NCBI GenBank assembly: GCA_006503475.1
Contig: RSEH01000010.1
Coordinates: forward strand, 62,001-126,000
DNA length: 64,000 nt
Direction of reading: 5' to 3'
DNA from: Stentor roeselii
Taxonomy: Eukaryota > Ciliophora > Heterotrichea > Heterotrichida > Stentoridae
How positions within the stretch are numbered: the stretch's first letter is position 1; the number at the start of each line of letters is the position of its first letter. A model generated the notes under the pieces. That model did no database searches and was not told where the DNA came from. It worked only from the letters and a program-made list of their open reading frames with translations. Below, piece after piece: positions 38,234 to 47,183 of the stretch. The position numbers were made by a program, and so were the translations under genes.

Positions 38234-39382
38234 ATGGAATATTTCAATCCACTAAGCGTTGTGATTCAAGGGACAGGAGCACTTTTCAATAGTTCTAAAA
38301 AACACTTCATCTGGAGATTCGAGCTCGACCAAGAAGAACATTCAGTCGAGTTAGAATGTTCATTTTTGACAAGCAAGAGACGGGTAACATTTGACGGAAA
38401 ATTGATCTTTAAAGGCATGAAAGCACTTTTAACAAGTGACTTCCAATATCAATTTAAACACAAAAATCACATTCTGACTGTTTTTAATCACAGAAACGAT
38501 GCAAATTTAATTGTTGACTCCTTATCTTTTGATATAATCTACAGTCAGAAAATCTTGAAGAATGTCAGCGCTTTTCAGTCAAAAAAGTCAAGTTCTCAAA
38601 CGATTTCATCAGAAGCAGAACACAAAGAACAGTCTACTCTTTCTACTTCAGAAAAAGTTCCAAAACCTGCTAGATTCATTTCAGATGAAGAGTATTCTCA
38701 AGCTTTAAAATTTAGCAAAAATTTCGAAACTGTGAACTCTAAGAAGTCTTTAAGAGAACTTTTAGATAAAAATTTAAATCAGCCAAGACCACCTAAAGCA
38801 ATCTTTGAGAGAGATATTGATGAAGGACTATTTAATGAAGAAAATAAAATCCATAGTGCTAGAACAAAACCTTTAGCTGATAACTTTTTAACTCTCGACG
38901 AATCCTTAAATAGAAACAATGAAGAACTAATCAACACTCGTCCTGTAAAAAATCTTGAAAACGACCTATTCTCAAGTTCATTTCCCGATCTAGACCTTCC
39001 AAAGCCATGCGAAAATTCAATTCCAAAACTTCCAACCAACTTTCTAGAAATAGAAGAAAATTCAAAGCCAGAAATATCAGACCTTCTAGAAATCCATCCA
39101 ATCCTCGATCCATTTAAAAACCCTGAAATTGTATCATTCGACCAATCAAGCAATCCTCTAGACTCTCAACTAAAAGACCTTCAAAATCTCGAATCAAAAA
39201 CCTTCCAAATAAAATCAACACCCAACTCACATCTAGACATCTTCGACCATCCTCCCACTTTAAACCCACCATCCAATGATTTCATATCATTAAGCGAAAA
39301 CCTTCCACCCAAGAGCGATCAAAACGACTTCGGCTCAATCTTCAGCACATCGGCTTCACTTTTCTCCGCCCCAAACAAGTAA
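38234..39382 (+). CDS. Protein with FAIM-like beta domain and long disordered tail
   Basis: 382 residues. Residues about 20-105 follow the pattern of a FAIM1 module: W-x-FEL-x4-HSVELEC, then KRRVTFDGKLIFKG and a later FQYQF strand. Residues about 130-175 are helical (SDEEYSQALKFSKNF). The rest is disordered, with short DPF/NPL-like phrases. FAIM proteins are cytosolic and linked to cell death and protein-aggregate control in animals; the assignment is by eye and the tail is unlike FAIM. Confidence 0.55.
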   Translation: MEYFNPLSVVIQGTGALFNSSKKHFIWRFELDQEEHSVELECSFLTSKRRVTFDGKLIFKGMKALLTSDFQYQFKHKNHILTVFNHRNDANLIVDSLSFDIIYSQKILKNVSAFQSKKSSSQTISSEAEHKEQSTLSTSEKVPKPARFISDEEYSQALKFSKNFETVNSKKSLRELLDKNLNQPRPPKAIFERDIDEGLFNEENKIHSARTKPLADNFLTLDESLNRNNEELINTRPVKNLENDLFSSSFPDLDLPKPCENSIPKLPTNFLEIEENSKPEISDLLEIHPILDPFKNPEIVSFDQSSNPLDSQLKDLQNLESKTFQIKSTPNSHLDIFDHPPTLNPPSNDFISLSENLPPKSDQNDFGSIFSTSASLFSAPNK

Positions 39383-39469
39383 CCTTTAAACAGTCTTCAC
39401 ATTTCAGAAAACAAGCGAAACAAGGACTTCGATTCATTATTTTCTTAATCTAATCATAAGAATTCTTAA

Positions 39470-39760
39470 CTAGTGGAAATAAGCGTCAGGGTCAGCTGGA
39501 AGCGAAACAGGTTCAAAGGAATCAGTCAGTTCATTGTACCTCGGAATTGCTAAGATCTTCCATTTGTGAAGTTCTTGGTTTATACGGTAACCAAGGCGCA
39601 TCTCTTTTGAACGAGTTGCGCATTCGTGGAAATCGTCGAAGTCTTCTCGGCACATCGCTGCCGGATCTGCTTCGACTCGGTAACAGTCTGCGAATTTCTG
39701 CCAGAAAGGGTAACATCTTTGTACACCTCCGTCGATTGCCATGCCATGAAAATGCGTCAT
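39470..39760 (-). CDS. CHCH-domain protein, NDUFS5-like complex I subunit
   Basis: 96 residues with twin Cx9C motifs: C-YPFWQKFAD-C and C-REDFDDFHE-C (residues about 16-52), followed by the R-x-K-x-M-R pattern of NDUFS5. Such proteins are oxidised by Mia40 in the intermembrane space; NDUFS5 is an accessory subunit of respiratory complex I. TATAAAA precedes the ATG. Confidence 0.75.
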   Translation of the reverse strand: MTHFHGMAIDGGVQRCYPFWQKFADCYRVEADPAAMCREDFDDFHECATRSKEMRLGYRINQELHKWKILAIPRYNELTDSFEPVSLPADPDAYFH

Positions 39761-40194
39761 TTTTATATATTTTTCATTTGAGGATTGTTTTAGGGTTTTT
39801 AGAATAGAAAGGTTTTGTTTTGAATTGTTTTAGATTTTAATGTTTTTGGATTTTTAATGTGTTTGGGTTGGAAAAGGGGGAAATTTAGGGTTTTGGGATT
39901 TTAGGGTGTTTTGAAGAAGGTTTTGAAGAAGTTTTTTGATGAACGTGGAGTTATTTAAAGATTGGGTTTTAAGTAGATGATAATTTTTAGACGTTTGGGT
40001 TTTCAATGAAATTTGAAGGGTTGTGGAATGGATTATTGGAAAATGTTGATTTTCTCTAGTTTTGGTTGAAAACTGAGATGAGCTCAAAAAATCGATTTGA
40101 TTATAATGAAAAGATCTTTCATTTCGAGTAATGAAAGTTCAGCCATCAATTAATTTCAAATGGAATTTTGATGTAAAGTTTATAATGCTAGTTA
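39761..40194. other. Gene-free G/T-rich spacer
   Basis: Top strand strongly T/G-rich (many TTTTAG, GGGTTTT phrases) up to about 40080. The only open frames lack ATG or are antisense. Nothing supportable seen. Confidence 0.4.
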
Positions 40195-40464
40195 TTAAGC
40201 ATTACTTACCAAGGTGTTTCTTCTTGACCTTATTTTATTTAAGGTTAAATTTAGCTGAACTTCTTGTTTTTCAGTCTTTGATGGCGAAATCTCGTCAAAT
40301 GAAGTATTCAGCACCAATTTCGGTCTGTCATTCAAACAGCCTGAAATGGGCTGGTGTATGTCCCTGACAAGATTAACAGGACTTAAAGGTTTAATTCTCA
40401 TTAAAACACTCATAACTCTGGGATGCTGAGGTTTAAATAGCATATTTCTTTGGGTTATCTCCAT
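40195..40464 (-). CDS. Small basic protein, uncertain
   Basis: 89 residues from a true ATG, 50 bp divergent from the gene at 40515. Basic, with a possible helix near the end. No family recognised. An overlapping plus-strand ORF exists but its residues look like an antisense shadow. Either may be non-coding. Confidence 0.35.
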   Translation of the reverse strand: MEITQRNMLFKPQHPRVMSVLMRIKPLSPVNLVRDIHQPISGCLNDRPKLVLNTSFDEISPSKTEKQEVQLNLTLNKIRSRRNTLVSNA

Positions 40465-40514
40465 TAATTATATTCCAAAATTGTCAAAACCTTGAATAAT
40501 ACAATAATATCATA

Positions 40515-41354
40515 ATGAATAAACACGAAATCTTCTCAATTATTCAACAAAGCCTGACCAATCCTCCAGTATTTTTTCCAGAAACAATAGTAGTAGGTTT
40601 CAAATTCAAAACTCCAAACTACATAAGTTATTCAGAAGAAAAAATTGACTTTTTACCAATAAACTCATCAGATGCCAAGTTAATCGGTGTCTATTGGAAA
40701 TCAGATCTTTCTCCAATTTTAACAATTAAAGGCCAAGAAAAACAATTCAACACCTCCGATATTTCTTTGATAAACCTTTCCATAAAAAACGTTATTTTTC
40801 AGAAGTTCATACATCATGAAATTTCAAACAGATTTCGAGTGATTTGGTCGAAAGGCCGAAGACTGAAGCTGTTGACATGGAACAAGGTTGGATCAAAAAC
40901 AATTCATTTCAAGTCTTCCGGTCTTTCTTCAGACCATTTAAAAAAATTTTCACAACAACTTGAATATTTGACGAAACTCTTAAAAAAACATCTTCATTTA
41001 ACTTATAGTTCAGACCTCGCAAGTCTCAGCGTTGATTTCATTTTAAGTCCTCAGATATTATGTCTTGGAATCCGAAATTTTACTGTGAAGCCAATTTTCG
41101 CATTGACCAGAAATCTGTCTTCAACCTTTCAGCATTCTCTTCAGCCTCAGTTAAAAGATTTCTCATCAAACTCAATCAAACTGAAAAAAAGCAACTCAAA
41201 CTTGTCATTGCAGAAAAAAGTTTACATTTCCAACTTGCGGAACTTGACAAGAAAAATGCGTTTAATAATATCAGCGGATAAGCCGAAAGCTCAGCTAATT
41301 GAAGGGATCCAGTCAAATGTTGAGTCGATTTTAAACACCTCTCAAATCGAATAA
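40515..41354 (+). CDS. Unknown 279-residue protein
   Basis: N-terminal half has alternating beta strands (VVGFKFKTPNYISY, SPILTIKGQEK, FRVIWSKGRRLKLLTW); the C-terminal part is basic and Ser-rich. No motif recognised. Its TAA abuts the convergent gene's stop with no base between. Confidence 0.7.
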   Translation: MNKHEIFSIIQQSLTNPPVFFPETIVVGFKFKTPNYISYSEEKIDFLPINSSDAKLIGVYWKSDLSPILTIKGQEKQFNTSDISLINLSIKNVIFQKFIHHEISNRFRVIWSKGRRLKLLTWNKVGSKTIHFKSSGLSSDHLKKFSQQLEYLTKLLKKHLHLTYSSDLASLSVDFILSPQILCLGIRNFTVKPIFALTRNLSSTFQHSLQPQLKDFSSNSIKLKKSNSNLSLQKKVYISNLRNLTRKMRLIISADKPKAQLIEGIQSNVESILNTSQIE

Positions 41355-42245
41355 TTAATTACTGTAAAACATCTCTTTTAAAAGCTTGTTTTTAAAGCAG
41401 GTCTTGGTGAGTTCTTTAAATTTTTCAAAGCTAGAACAATTCGTCATTTTTAAAACTCGGCTATCCTCGTCGTTCATCACAAATCTTCGATTTTTTCTAG
41501 GTAATTCAACTATCAAGTCATCAGGTCCATGAACAATTGAGTACTTCTCAGAAATCTCGACTTTTCCAAGTACCGGTAAAGGACTTTCTACTTTATCATC
41601 TAATTTCCAGGCGCCTTTCAAGGGTTCAGAGCAAGTTAAAAGTTTTCCATCAGCCATGCCGATCTTATAAGAGCCCCAGGGAGTCCAAACGACTCCGCGA
41701 TCCAAGTCAGTCTTAGTCACAGGGACAATCATTTTTCCTTCCTCATTAGAACTACTCGAGTCATTTCTGATATACCCAAGAACATTCAAAAGCTTAGGGT
41801 TAGGATCAGTAAAATGAAAAATAGAAATTTTCGGTATTTGAACTTTCTGTTCTTTTTTCTTGTTTTTCGGTCTTTCTTCATCTAGCTCTGCAAGTGCTGC
41901 AAGAAGAAGTTCAAGTTCTGCATTTGAAGGTTTTTTGTTTTTTGAGAATTTATTTGAAGAGCAAGTAGGACAGTAGTAAACTTCTAATAGTTGAAGCTCT
42001 TCAGGACGACGGCCAAGGCATTCATCATGGAACCAGTCATGGCAGCCGTCACATTGAATCATTGTTAAGCCGATTGCTTCTTCTTCAGTTCTTTTGCAGA
42101 AACAATACCGTTTTTCTTTTTGTTTCTCGTTTGGGTAGATCAGGTCTTTTTCTTGATCGGTCAGTTCAATGCGTTGGTCGTCGAAGTAAACGATGTCTGA
42201 TTTTTTTTTTACTACTCGAGGACGAGCACTTCGTCGAAGGTCCAT
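41355..42245 (-). CDS. PHD-finger chromatin protein
   Basis: 296 residues. Residues about 46-97 form a C4HC3 PHD finger (YCFCKR, MIQCDGCHDWFHDECLG, YYCPTC) of the kind that reads histone H3 tails, with the aromatic WFH. N-terminus basic (LRRSARPRVVKKK). The C-terminal 160 residues are beta-rich with no known name. Probably nuclear. Confidence 0.88.
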   Translation of the reverse strand: MDLRRSARPRVVKKKSDIVYFDDQRIELTDQEKDLIYPNEKQKEKRYCFCKRTEEEAIGLTMIQCDGCHDWFHDECLGRRPEELQLLEVYYCPTCSSNKFSKNKKPSNAELELLLAALAELDEERPKNKKKEQKVQIPKISIFHFTDPNPKLLNVLGYIRNDSSSSNEEGKMIVPVTKTDLDRGVVWTPWGSYKIGMADGKLLTCSEPLKGAWKLDDKVESPLPVLGKVEISEKYSIVHGPDDLIVELPRKNRRFVMNDEDSRVLKMTNCSSFEKFKELTKTCFKNKLLKEMFYSN

Positions 42246-42322
42246 TTTTACTTGAAGAGGGTGAAAGGTTGGATTTTTTAGTAGTTTAGGGGTTTTTTTA
42301 TTTACAAGAATTTACATTATTT

Positions 42323-43591
42323 TTAAAATCTTCTCATGATTTGAGATATTTTTACAGGGTTTGGACTTTTTATATCCGTCAGGGTATCGTCTTGGTTTAT
42401 GTACAGGGGTTTTAGTTTTAGATTATTAAAACATTCGAGGTTCCTTGCTTCGTTGGCTGAAGGTCGTAAGACAGGCTCGGGGTTTAGCAAGGTATGTAAT
42501 AGTTTATAGGTGCTTTTTTCGAGTTTCCTGAAATAGGGACTTGAAAAATTTATAAAACATTCTTCATTCTTTTTTAGTCTTTCAGTATAATTTTTTCCAG
42601 TAAATAAGTTTTTCCCACTAATCAAAGTAAACAACAAAACTCCAACACTAAACAAGTCAACCTTAGTATTATACAAAGACCCTTTCAGTATTTCAGGAGC
42701 AATATATCCCACAGTTCCACATTTTTTCGCCAAGTCACATTTATTAGAACAAGCCATTCCAAAGTCAATAATTTTAACATGCAAGTACTCTTTATCTACA
42801 AAGGCAAAGTTTTCAGGTTTAAGGTCTCTATGTACAAAGTTCAAACTATGCAAATAAGCAAGTCCATCCAATATTTGTTTAACAATTTTCAACCCATTTT
42901 CCTCACTAATTTTCTTCTTCTTACTTAAAATCTGTTGCCCATCTCCATAAGCTAGATACTCAGTGATAATATGAACAGCATCATCAGACTCATAAAGTCT
43001 TTTAAATGAAAGAATATTTTCATGGTTCGCTCTTCTAAGAATGGAAATTTCATTTACAAGGTTTTCAAAAAGTCCAGGTGTTAACAATAAATCCTTCTGA
43101 ATAGTCTTAACCGCGAACTGCTCTTCTTTATCAACTGACTGGACCAGGTGGACTTTACTTGTGCTTCCTTTCGAGATCTCCCTAATCACAACGAAGTCCT
43201 CATCAAAACTATTCATTATTGATGTTCTGCTAAGTTTTTCAATCCATTCATTTAGCTCTTCCTTGCTATTTGTGTAAAAATCCTGCTGAGAATTGCCGAT
43301 TAGTTGGAAACCGTATCTTGTAGAATTTTTACAAACTTCTTCAAAAGGTTGCAAGAGCTTCCAGTTTATGTTTGACTTGTACTTCGGGCCTCCAGACTTG
43401 GAAAGAAGATATAAAGACGACTTGGAAAGAAGAAAATTTTTGGTTAAGAGACCTTTTTCTTTGTAGTTGATTGAAAGAGATCCTGAATGAAGGAACGCGC
43501 TTGAAAACTCTTGGTCTTGCAAGTTACTTGACCAGAAAGTACTTGAATCGTTGATTTGGCAGTCTAGGGTATTGAAGATGTTTGCTTGCAT
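42323..43591 (-). CDS. PH domain plus CAMK-group protein kinase
   Basis: 422 residues. Residues about 25-125 look like a PH domain (GLLTKNFLLSKSSLYLLSK, closing helix KEELNEWIEKL). Kinase about 135-395: ISKGSTSKVHLV, AVKTI, HRDLKPENFAFV, DFGMAC, GTVGYIAPEIL. The HRD and DFG residues are intact. The PH domain would bring it to phosphoinositides. 18 bp divergent from the USP-like gene. Confidence 0.88.
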   Translation of the reverse strand: MQANIFNTLDCQINDSSTFWSSNLQDQEFSSAFLHSGSLSINYKEKGLLTKNFLLSKSSLYLLSKSGGPKYKSNINWKLLQPFEEVCKNSTRYGFQLIGNSQQDFYTNSKEELNEWIEKLSRTSIMNSFDEDFVVIREISKGSTSKVHLVQSVDKEEQFAVKTIQKDLLLTPGLFENLVNEISILRRANHENILSFKRLYESDDAVHIITEYLAYGDGQQILSKKKKISEENGLKIVKQILDGLAYLHSLNFVHRDLKPENFAFVDKEYLHVKIIDFGMACSNKCDLAKKCGTVGYIAPEILKGSLYNTKVDLFSVGVLLFTLISGKNLFTGKNYTERLKKNEECFINFSSPYFRKLEKSTYKLLHTLLNPEPVLRPSANEARNLECFNNLKLKPLYINQDDTLTDIKSPNPVKISQIMRRF

Positions 43592-43609
43592 ATCTGCCTA
43601 TGAATATAA
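43592..43609. promoter_or_regulatory. 18-bp head-to-head intergenic ending TATAA
   Basis: ATCTGCCTATGAATATAA separates the ATGs of the PH-kinase and USP-like genes; TATAA abuts the plus-strand start. Confidence 0.45.
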
Positions 43610-45604
43610 ATGGACTCGTCAACTAAATCCTATTCTTCAAATACCCAGGCAAGTCGAGACTACTCTTCAACTATTCGTCCTTTATTTACTTTAGAGACTA
43701 TGGAGTATTCAGCTTTGATTTCAACTCTTCAGTTATTTCTGAACTTGGAGGCATTTTTTAAGAAGATATGTGAAGCTAGTCCTTCACCAACGAAGTTCAG
43801 TGGGAAAATAAAGGTAATTTAAATTCAGAAAATGTTGATGAACTTCAAGTCGGATAACTATACTGGGGTCAGTACAATAATTCCCACGACCCTCAAACTA
43901 CAAGAGCAAAAGCCAGGCTTTATCCTCAACAAAATTCTAGAAGATTTCAAATCCTGCATCGAAATCCCATCAGAAAAACGTCCAGACAGTTTATTTCCCC
44001 AATCAGGAAACGAATTCACAATAAAACTTCCTTTTTCTAAAATGGTGACAACTCACTTATCAGAACTCTTAGAAAAAACCATTCCTCGTCCTTCAAGCGG
44101 TCTTCTCGCAATCGACATAATATACGACCAGCCGGCAACATGTGAAAAAATTTTAAGTCTTTTAGGAAATTTAACCAGTTTCAAAACCTTCGAAATCGCA
44201 GGGATTATCAGTGCTCACGGTTTCAATCACACGAGTTATCTAAAAAGTATGGAGCAATGGAGATGCTTCAGTGACGGAAAGTTGTATCCTTGGGTGAACA
44301 TTGTTTGGCAGATATGCTCAAGTAGTTCTTCTCCAGTTCTCATTGTTTTAAGCAGTAGCCTTTTAAAGAACTCGCCGTGTTTTATGTCAAAAGTTGATAT
44401 GGACTCCATCGAAAAGTTTTGCAAATTGCAAGACTCTCGAGTTAAATTAACATTCAAAGAAGAATTCGTTGAATACCCAGGAGAAACCACGACGAGAGTG
44501 ATTACTGAAAGAAGGTTAGAGTCACAAGATGAGACTTTAAAAGAGTATAGTCTTGATTATATACGGAAGACTCAGGAAATTCTGAAGAAAGATTTGTCGA
44601 ATTTTCAGACGAAACAAGAGCAGAAGCCTTACCGGCTTGAAAAAGGGTATAGGGTGTTCACACCTAATATGGTTAGAGAACCAGATGTGAAAGAAGAGGT
44701 TTTTCAATATAAAAGAGTCGTTCAAGATTACAGGCCGAGCTCGAGTAGTGCTGTGAATATTCAGAGTAGAGGTAGAAATTATTCTACTGACCCGGCTCAA
44801 AGTAAACTCTCTTCAAGTCGCAGTCAAAAAGATGACTTGCTTTATAAACCTGTTAGGACTTCGTCGATTGACCCGAAAGACTCTGGATCGAGGCCTGGTA
44901 TATTGAAAAACTCGACAGGAGACTCCAGGTTCTCAAAAGGAATCAAACCCTCTTCACCAGTCTTCAGCCCTCGTGAGCCAAACTCATCAAGAGCCTTAAA
45001 AGAAAGCTACTCAGACCGTTTCGACGAAGAAATAACCGAAAAGCCCAGTTCAATCCTGCGCAACGGTTGGATGTCAGATCGAAAACTCGAAAACATAGAA
45101 AAAAAAGTAAACTTCTCCGAAGACGTATTCCGCGTAGACAATTCAATAAAAGGTCAAATGCCAGAAATAAAACTTTCATCAGTAAAATTCTCAGAAAAGC
45201 CTTCCTCAAAAACCCCAGACTTCAAACTTCAATCATCAGAGCCAAGACTTCTGATTCCATACAAGCCAAGCGATCTTTCCCAGTCCCTTCAAAAAATCGA
45301 GTCATTAGATAACTGGACCTGTCCAAAATGTTCTAAAATTATCTCAGGTGGTACTTTTGAATGTGTCAACTGCCGATTCATCAACTGGGACAAGTTCTAC
45401 TCGTTGAAGTCGAAAGGAAATAAAACACGAGCTGAAAGTATTCCAATAAAAACTACGGCAAGGGAAGAGGTAAGCAAGTCAAGGTTCTTTGAATTACGGT
45501 CGAAGGACTTGAGGGGTAAAGGTGAAGAAATAAAGGTGCAAGATACTTATGTGACTGACTTGTTGAATAGGAAGAGTGCCCGGGACTACCAGTTTAATAG
45601 ATAA
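43610..45604 (+). CDS. USP-like domain without catalytic Cys, plus RanBP2-type zinc finger (two exons)
   Basis: 659 residues after removal of the 15-nt intron at 43814-43828. The first about 240 residues trace a ubiquitin-specific protease fold: a Cys-box-like start YSALISTLQLFLNLEAFFKKI in which Ser34 sits where the nucleophile Cys is expected, and a His-box-like GFNHTSYLKSMEQWRCFSDG. So probably a pseudo-deubiquitinase. A disordered Ser-rich middle follows, then a zinc finger at about 535-565 (WTCPKCSKIISGGTFECVNC), a ubiquitin- or RNA-binding type. The USP call rests on pattern matching by eye. Confidence 0.65.
43814..43828 (+). other. 15-nt intron in the USP-like gene
   Basis: GTAATTTAAATTCAG, containing an in-frame TAA; removal joins KIK to KMLMNFKSDN in the same frame. 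A at position 10. Confidence 0.9.
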
Positions 45605-45622
45605 TGAGTTAAATAGAGTGTG

Positions 45623-47026
45623 TTAAGGAGAACCTGATAGGTTCTCGATTATAAGAACTATTTCTAATGATCTTGATAAAGTTTTTTGACAGCTATTCAG
45701 GGTGAAACTTTGAAGCATCTGGAGAAGGTTGAACTCGAAGGATGAGTCGTCGAAGATTTTGTTTAGTCGATTTTGAGAGATTTTTAGAAATTTACCGTCA
45801 GAGGTTTCGAATAACTCGAATTTGAAGATTTTTTCTTGGTAGATGTATTTGAAAGAACAGTGTTTTCTCAAGTTTTCGTCAAATAAGTTATCAATGTACT
45901 TGTCATTCAAGTATTTCGAAGTTGATTCTTTTTGAATGAAAGGGTCTTCACCGTAGTATAAACATTTTTTACAGAAAAACAACTGGTTTTTAACCAGGGT
46001 GTTGATTTTTAAGTAGTCTCTTTCGAAGTTACTTGCTTGGACCAGGGACTTACTGACTAGTAAAGAGTTTTGGGCTTCTATTAAAAAGTTCTCAGCTGTG
46101 TCAGTGACTCGAACGACTGTCTTTCCTTGTCCCTTGAGTTGTGTGAAAAAAGTTGCAAAAGATTTCAGGTGCTTTTCGTCAAATCCGAGTTGGATATCAT
46201 CTGTTCCGGTTTCTAGAAAAAGATTTCGAAAGATCTTTTTTTCGACTTCTAATGAGTATGATTTTGAAGTGCTTATGTCATTCAAGGTTTTTTCTATTAG
46301 TAAAGTTAACACCTGACCACTTGGCATTAAAAAATCGACTTTATGACTGTCGTTTGTTGATTTTATTGATAATAAACCTCGTACTCCTGATATTGATATG
46401 ATTTTTTTTAGTGAGTGATTGAGAATAGATGTGTTAGGCATACATATTACGTCATTTGAACAGAAAATCATTTTGTTTTCACATCTTTTCACTTGAATAG
46501 GTTTAGAAATCGATTCCTTTATTTTACTAGCAAGGTCTTCAGTTCCTAAAGCAAGGTAATTTTTCCAGTTTTTTTCAATTTTTGATTGAAAAACTTGCAA
46601 ATTTTGAACGATGTTTTTATTGTAAACCTGTTGGAAAAACTCGAACTCGTAAGTTGCAAGATCTCTTTTTAGGTCAAGTAAATCACTTTTAGCTCTTAAG
46701 ATATCATTTTCAACCAAATGATTCGAAGAGTTTTTTTTTGAATATTTTTCGATTTTCGTCAACGATTTGATATTTTCTGAGTTTTTTAGAGTTTGTTTAA
46801 ATTTTTCACCTGACAAGGAAATCGAAGGTTTTTCTTCAGTTTTAAAGTCTCGGGTCGATTTGAACCTTTTTTTAATCTGGACTTTTCCATAGGCTCTTAA
46901 AAAAGAAGAGACTTTTGTGAGTTCTTTTGAGAGTGTTGCTGTGCTTTCAGTTTTTTTTAATGAAAGACTTGAATTCCTGATTGATGACTTGCTTCTATTA
47001 TTCTCCCTGGCGAAGGATCTGCTCAT
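45623..47026 (-). CDS. Unknown 467-residue protein
   Basis: Basic Ser-rich N-terminus (about 1-110), a helical stretch, then alternating strands and helices. A Cys pair (FFCKKCLYYGED, about 345) is isolated. No family recognised. TATAAAT precedes the ATG. Convergent with the USP-like gene with 18 bp between stops. Confidence 0.72.
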   Translation of the reverse strand: MSRSFARENNRSKSSIRNSSLSLKKTESTATLSKELTKVSSFLRAYGKVQIKKRFKSTRDFKTEEKPSISLSGEKFKQTLKNSENIKSLTKIEKYSKKNSSNHLVENDILRAKSDLLDLKRDLATYEFEFFQQVYNKNIVQNLQVFQSKIEKNWKNYLALGTEDLASKIKESISKPIQVKRCENKMIFCSNDVICMPNTSILNHSLKKIISISGVRGLLSIKSTNDSHKVDFLMPSGQVLTLLIEKTLNDISTSKSYSLEVEKKIFRNLFLETGTDDIQLGFDEKHLKSFATFFTQLKGQGKTVVRVTDTAENFLIEAQNSLLVSKSLVQASNFERDYLKINTLVKNQLFFCKKCLYYGEDPFIQKESTSKYLNDKYIDNLFDENLRKHCSFKYIYQEKIFKFELFETSDGKFLKISQNRLNKIFDDSSFEFNLLQMLQSFTLNSCQKTLSRSLEIVLIIENLSGSP

Positions 47027-47183
47027 ATTTATACATTTTTAGTAAAGTAAAAGATTGAGAAAGGTGAAATTTAGAAGGAATAATAATTTTAGGTATTTTA
47101 AATATTTAAATAGAATTTTTTCAATGTTTATAAAAAAATTAAGGGATTCTGAAGGGTAATCGTTAGGAGAAGTTAAGTTAAAG

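Noticed and set aside
39854-40087. 77-codon minus-strand ORF
   Set aside because: No ATG start, low-complexity composition, G/T-rich spacer.
40131-40367. 78-codon plus-strand ORF from an ATG
   Set aside because: Overlaps a minus-strand ORF with better composition; hydrophobic runs look antisense. Not certain.
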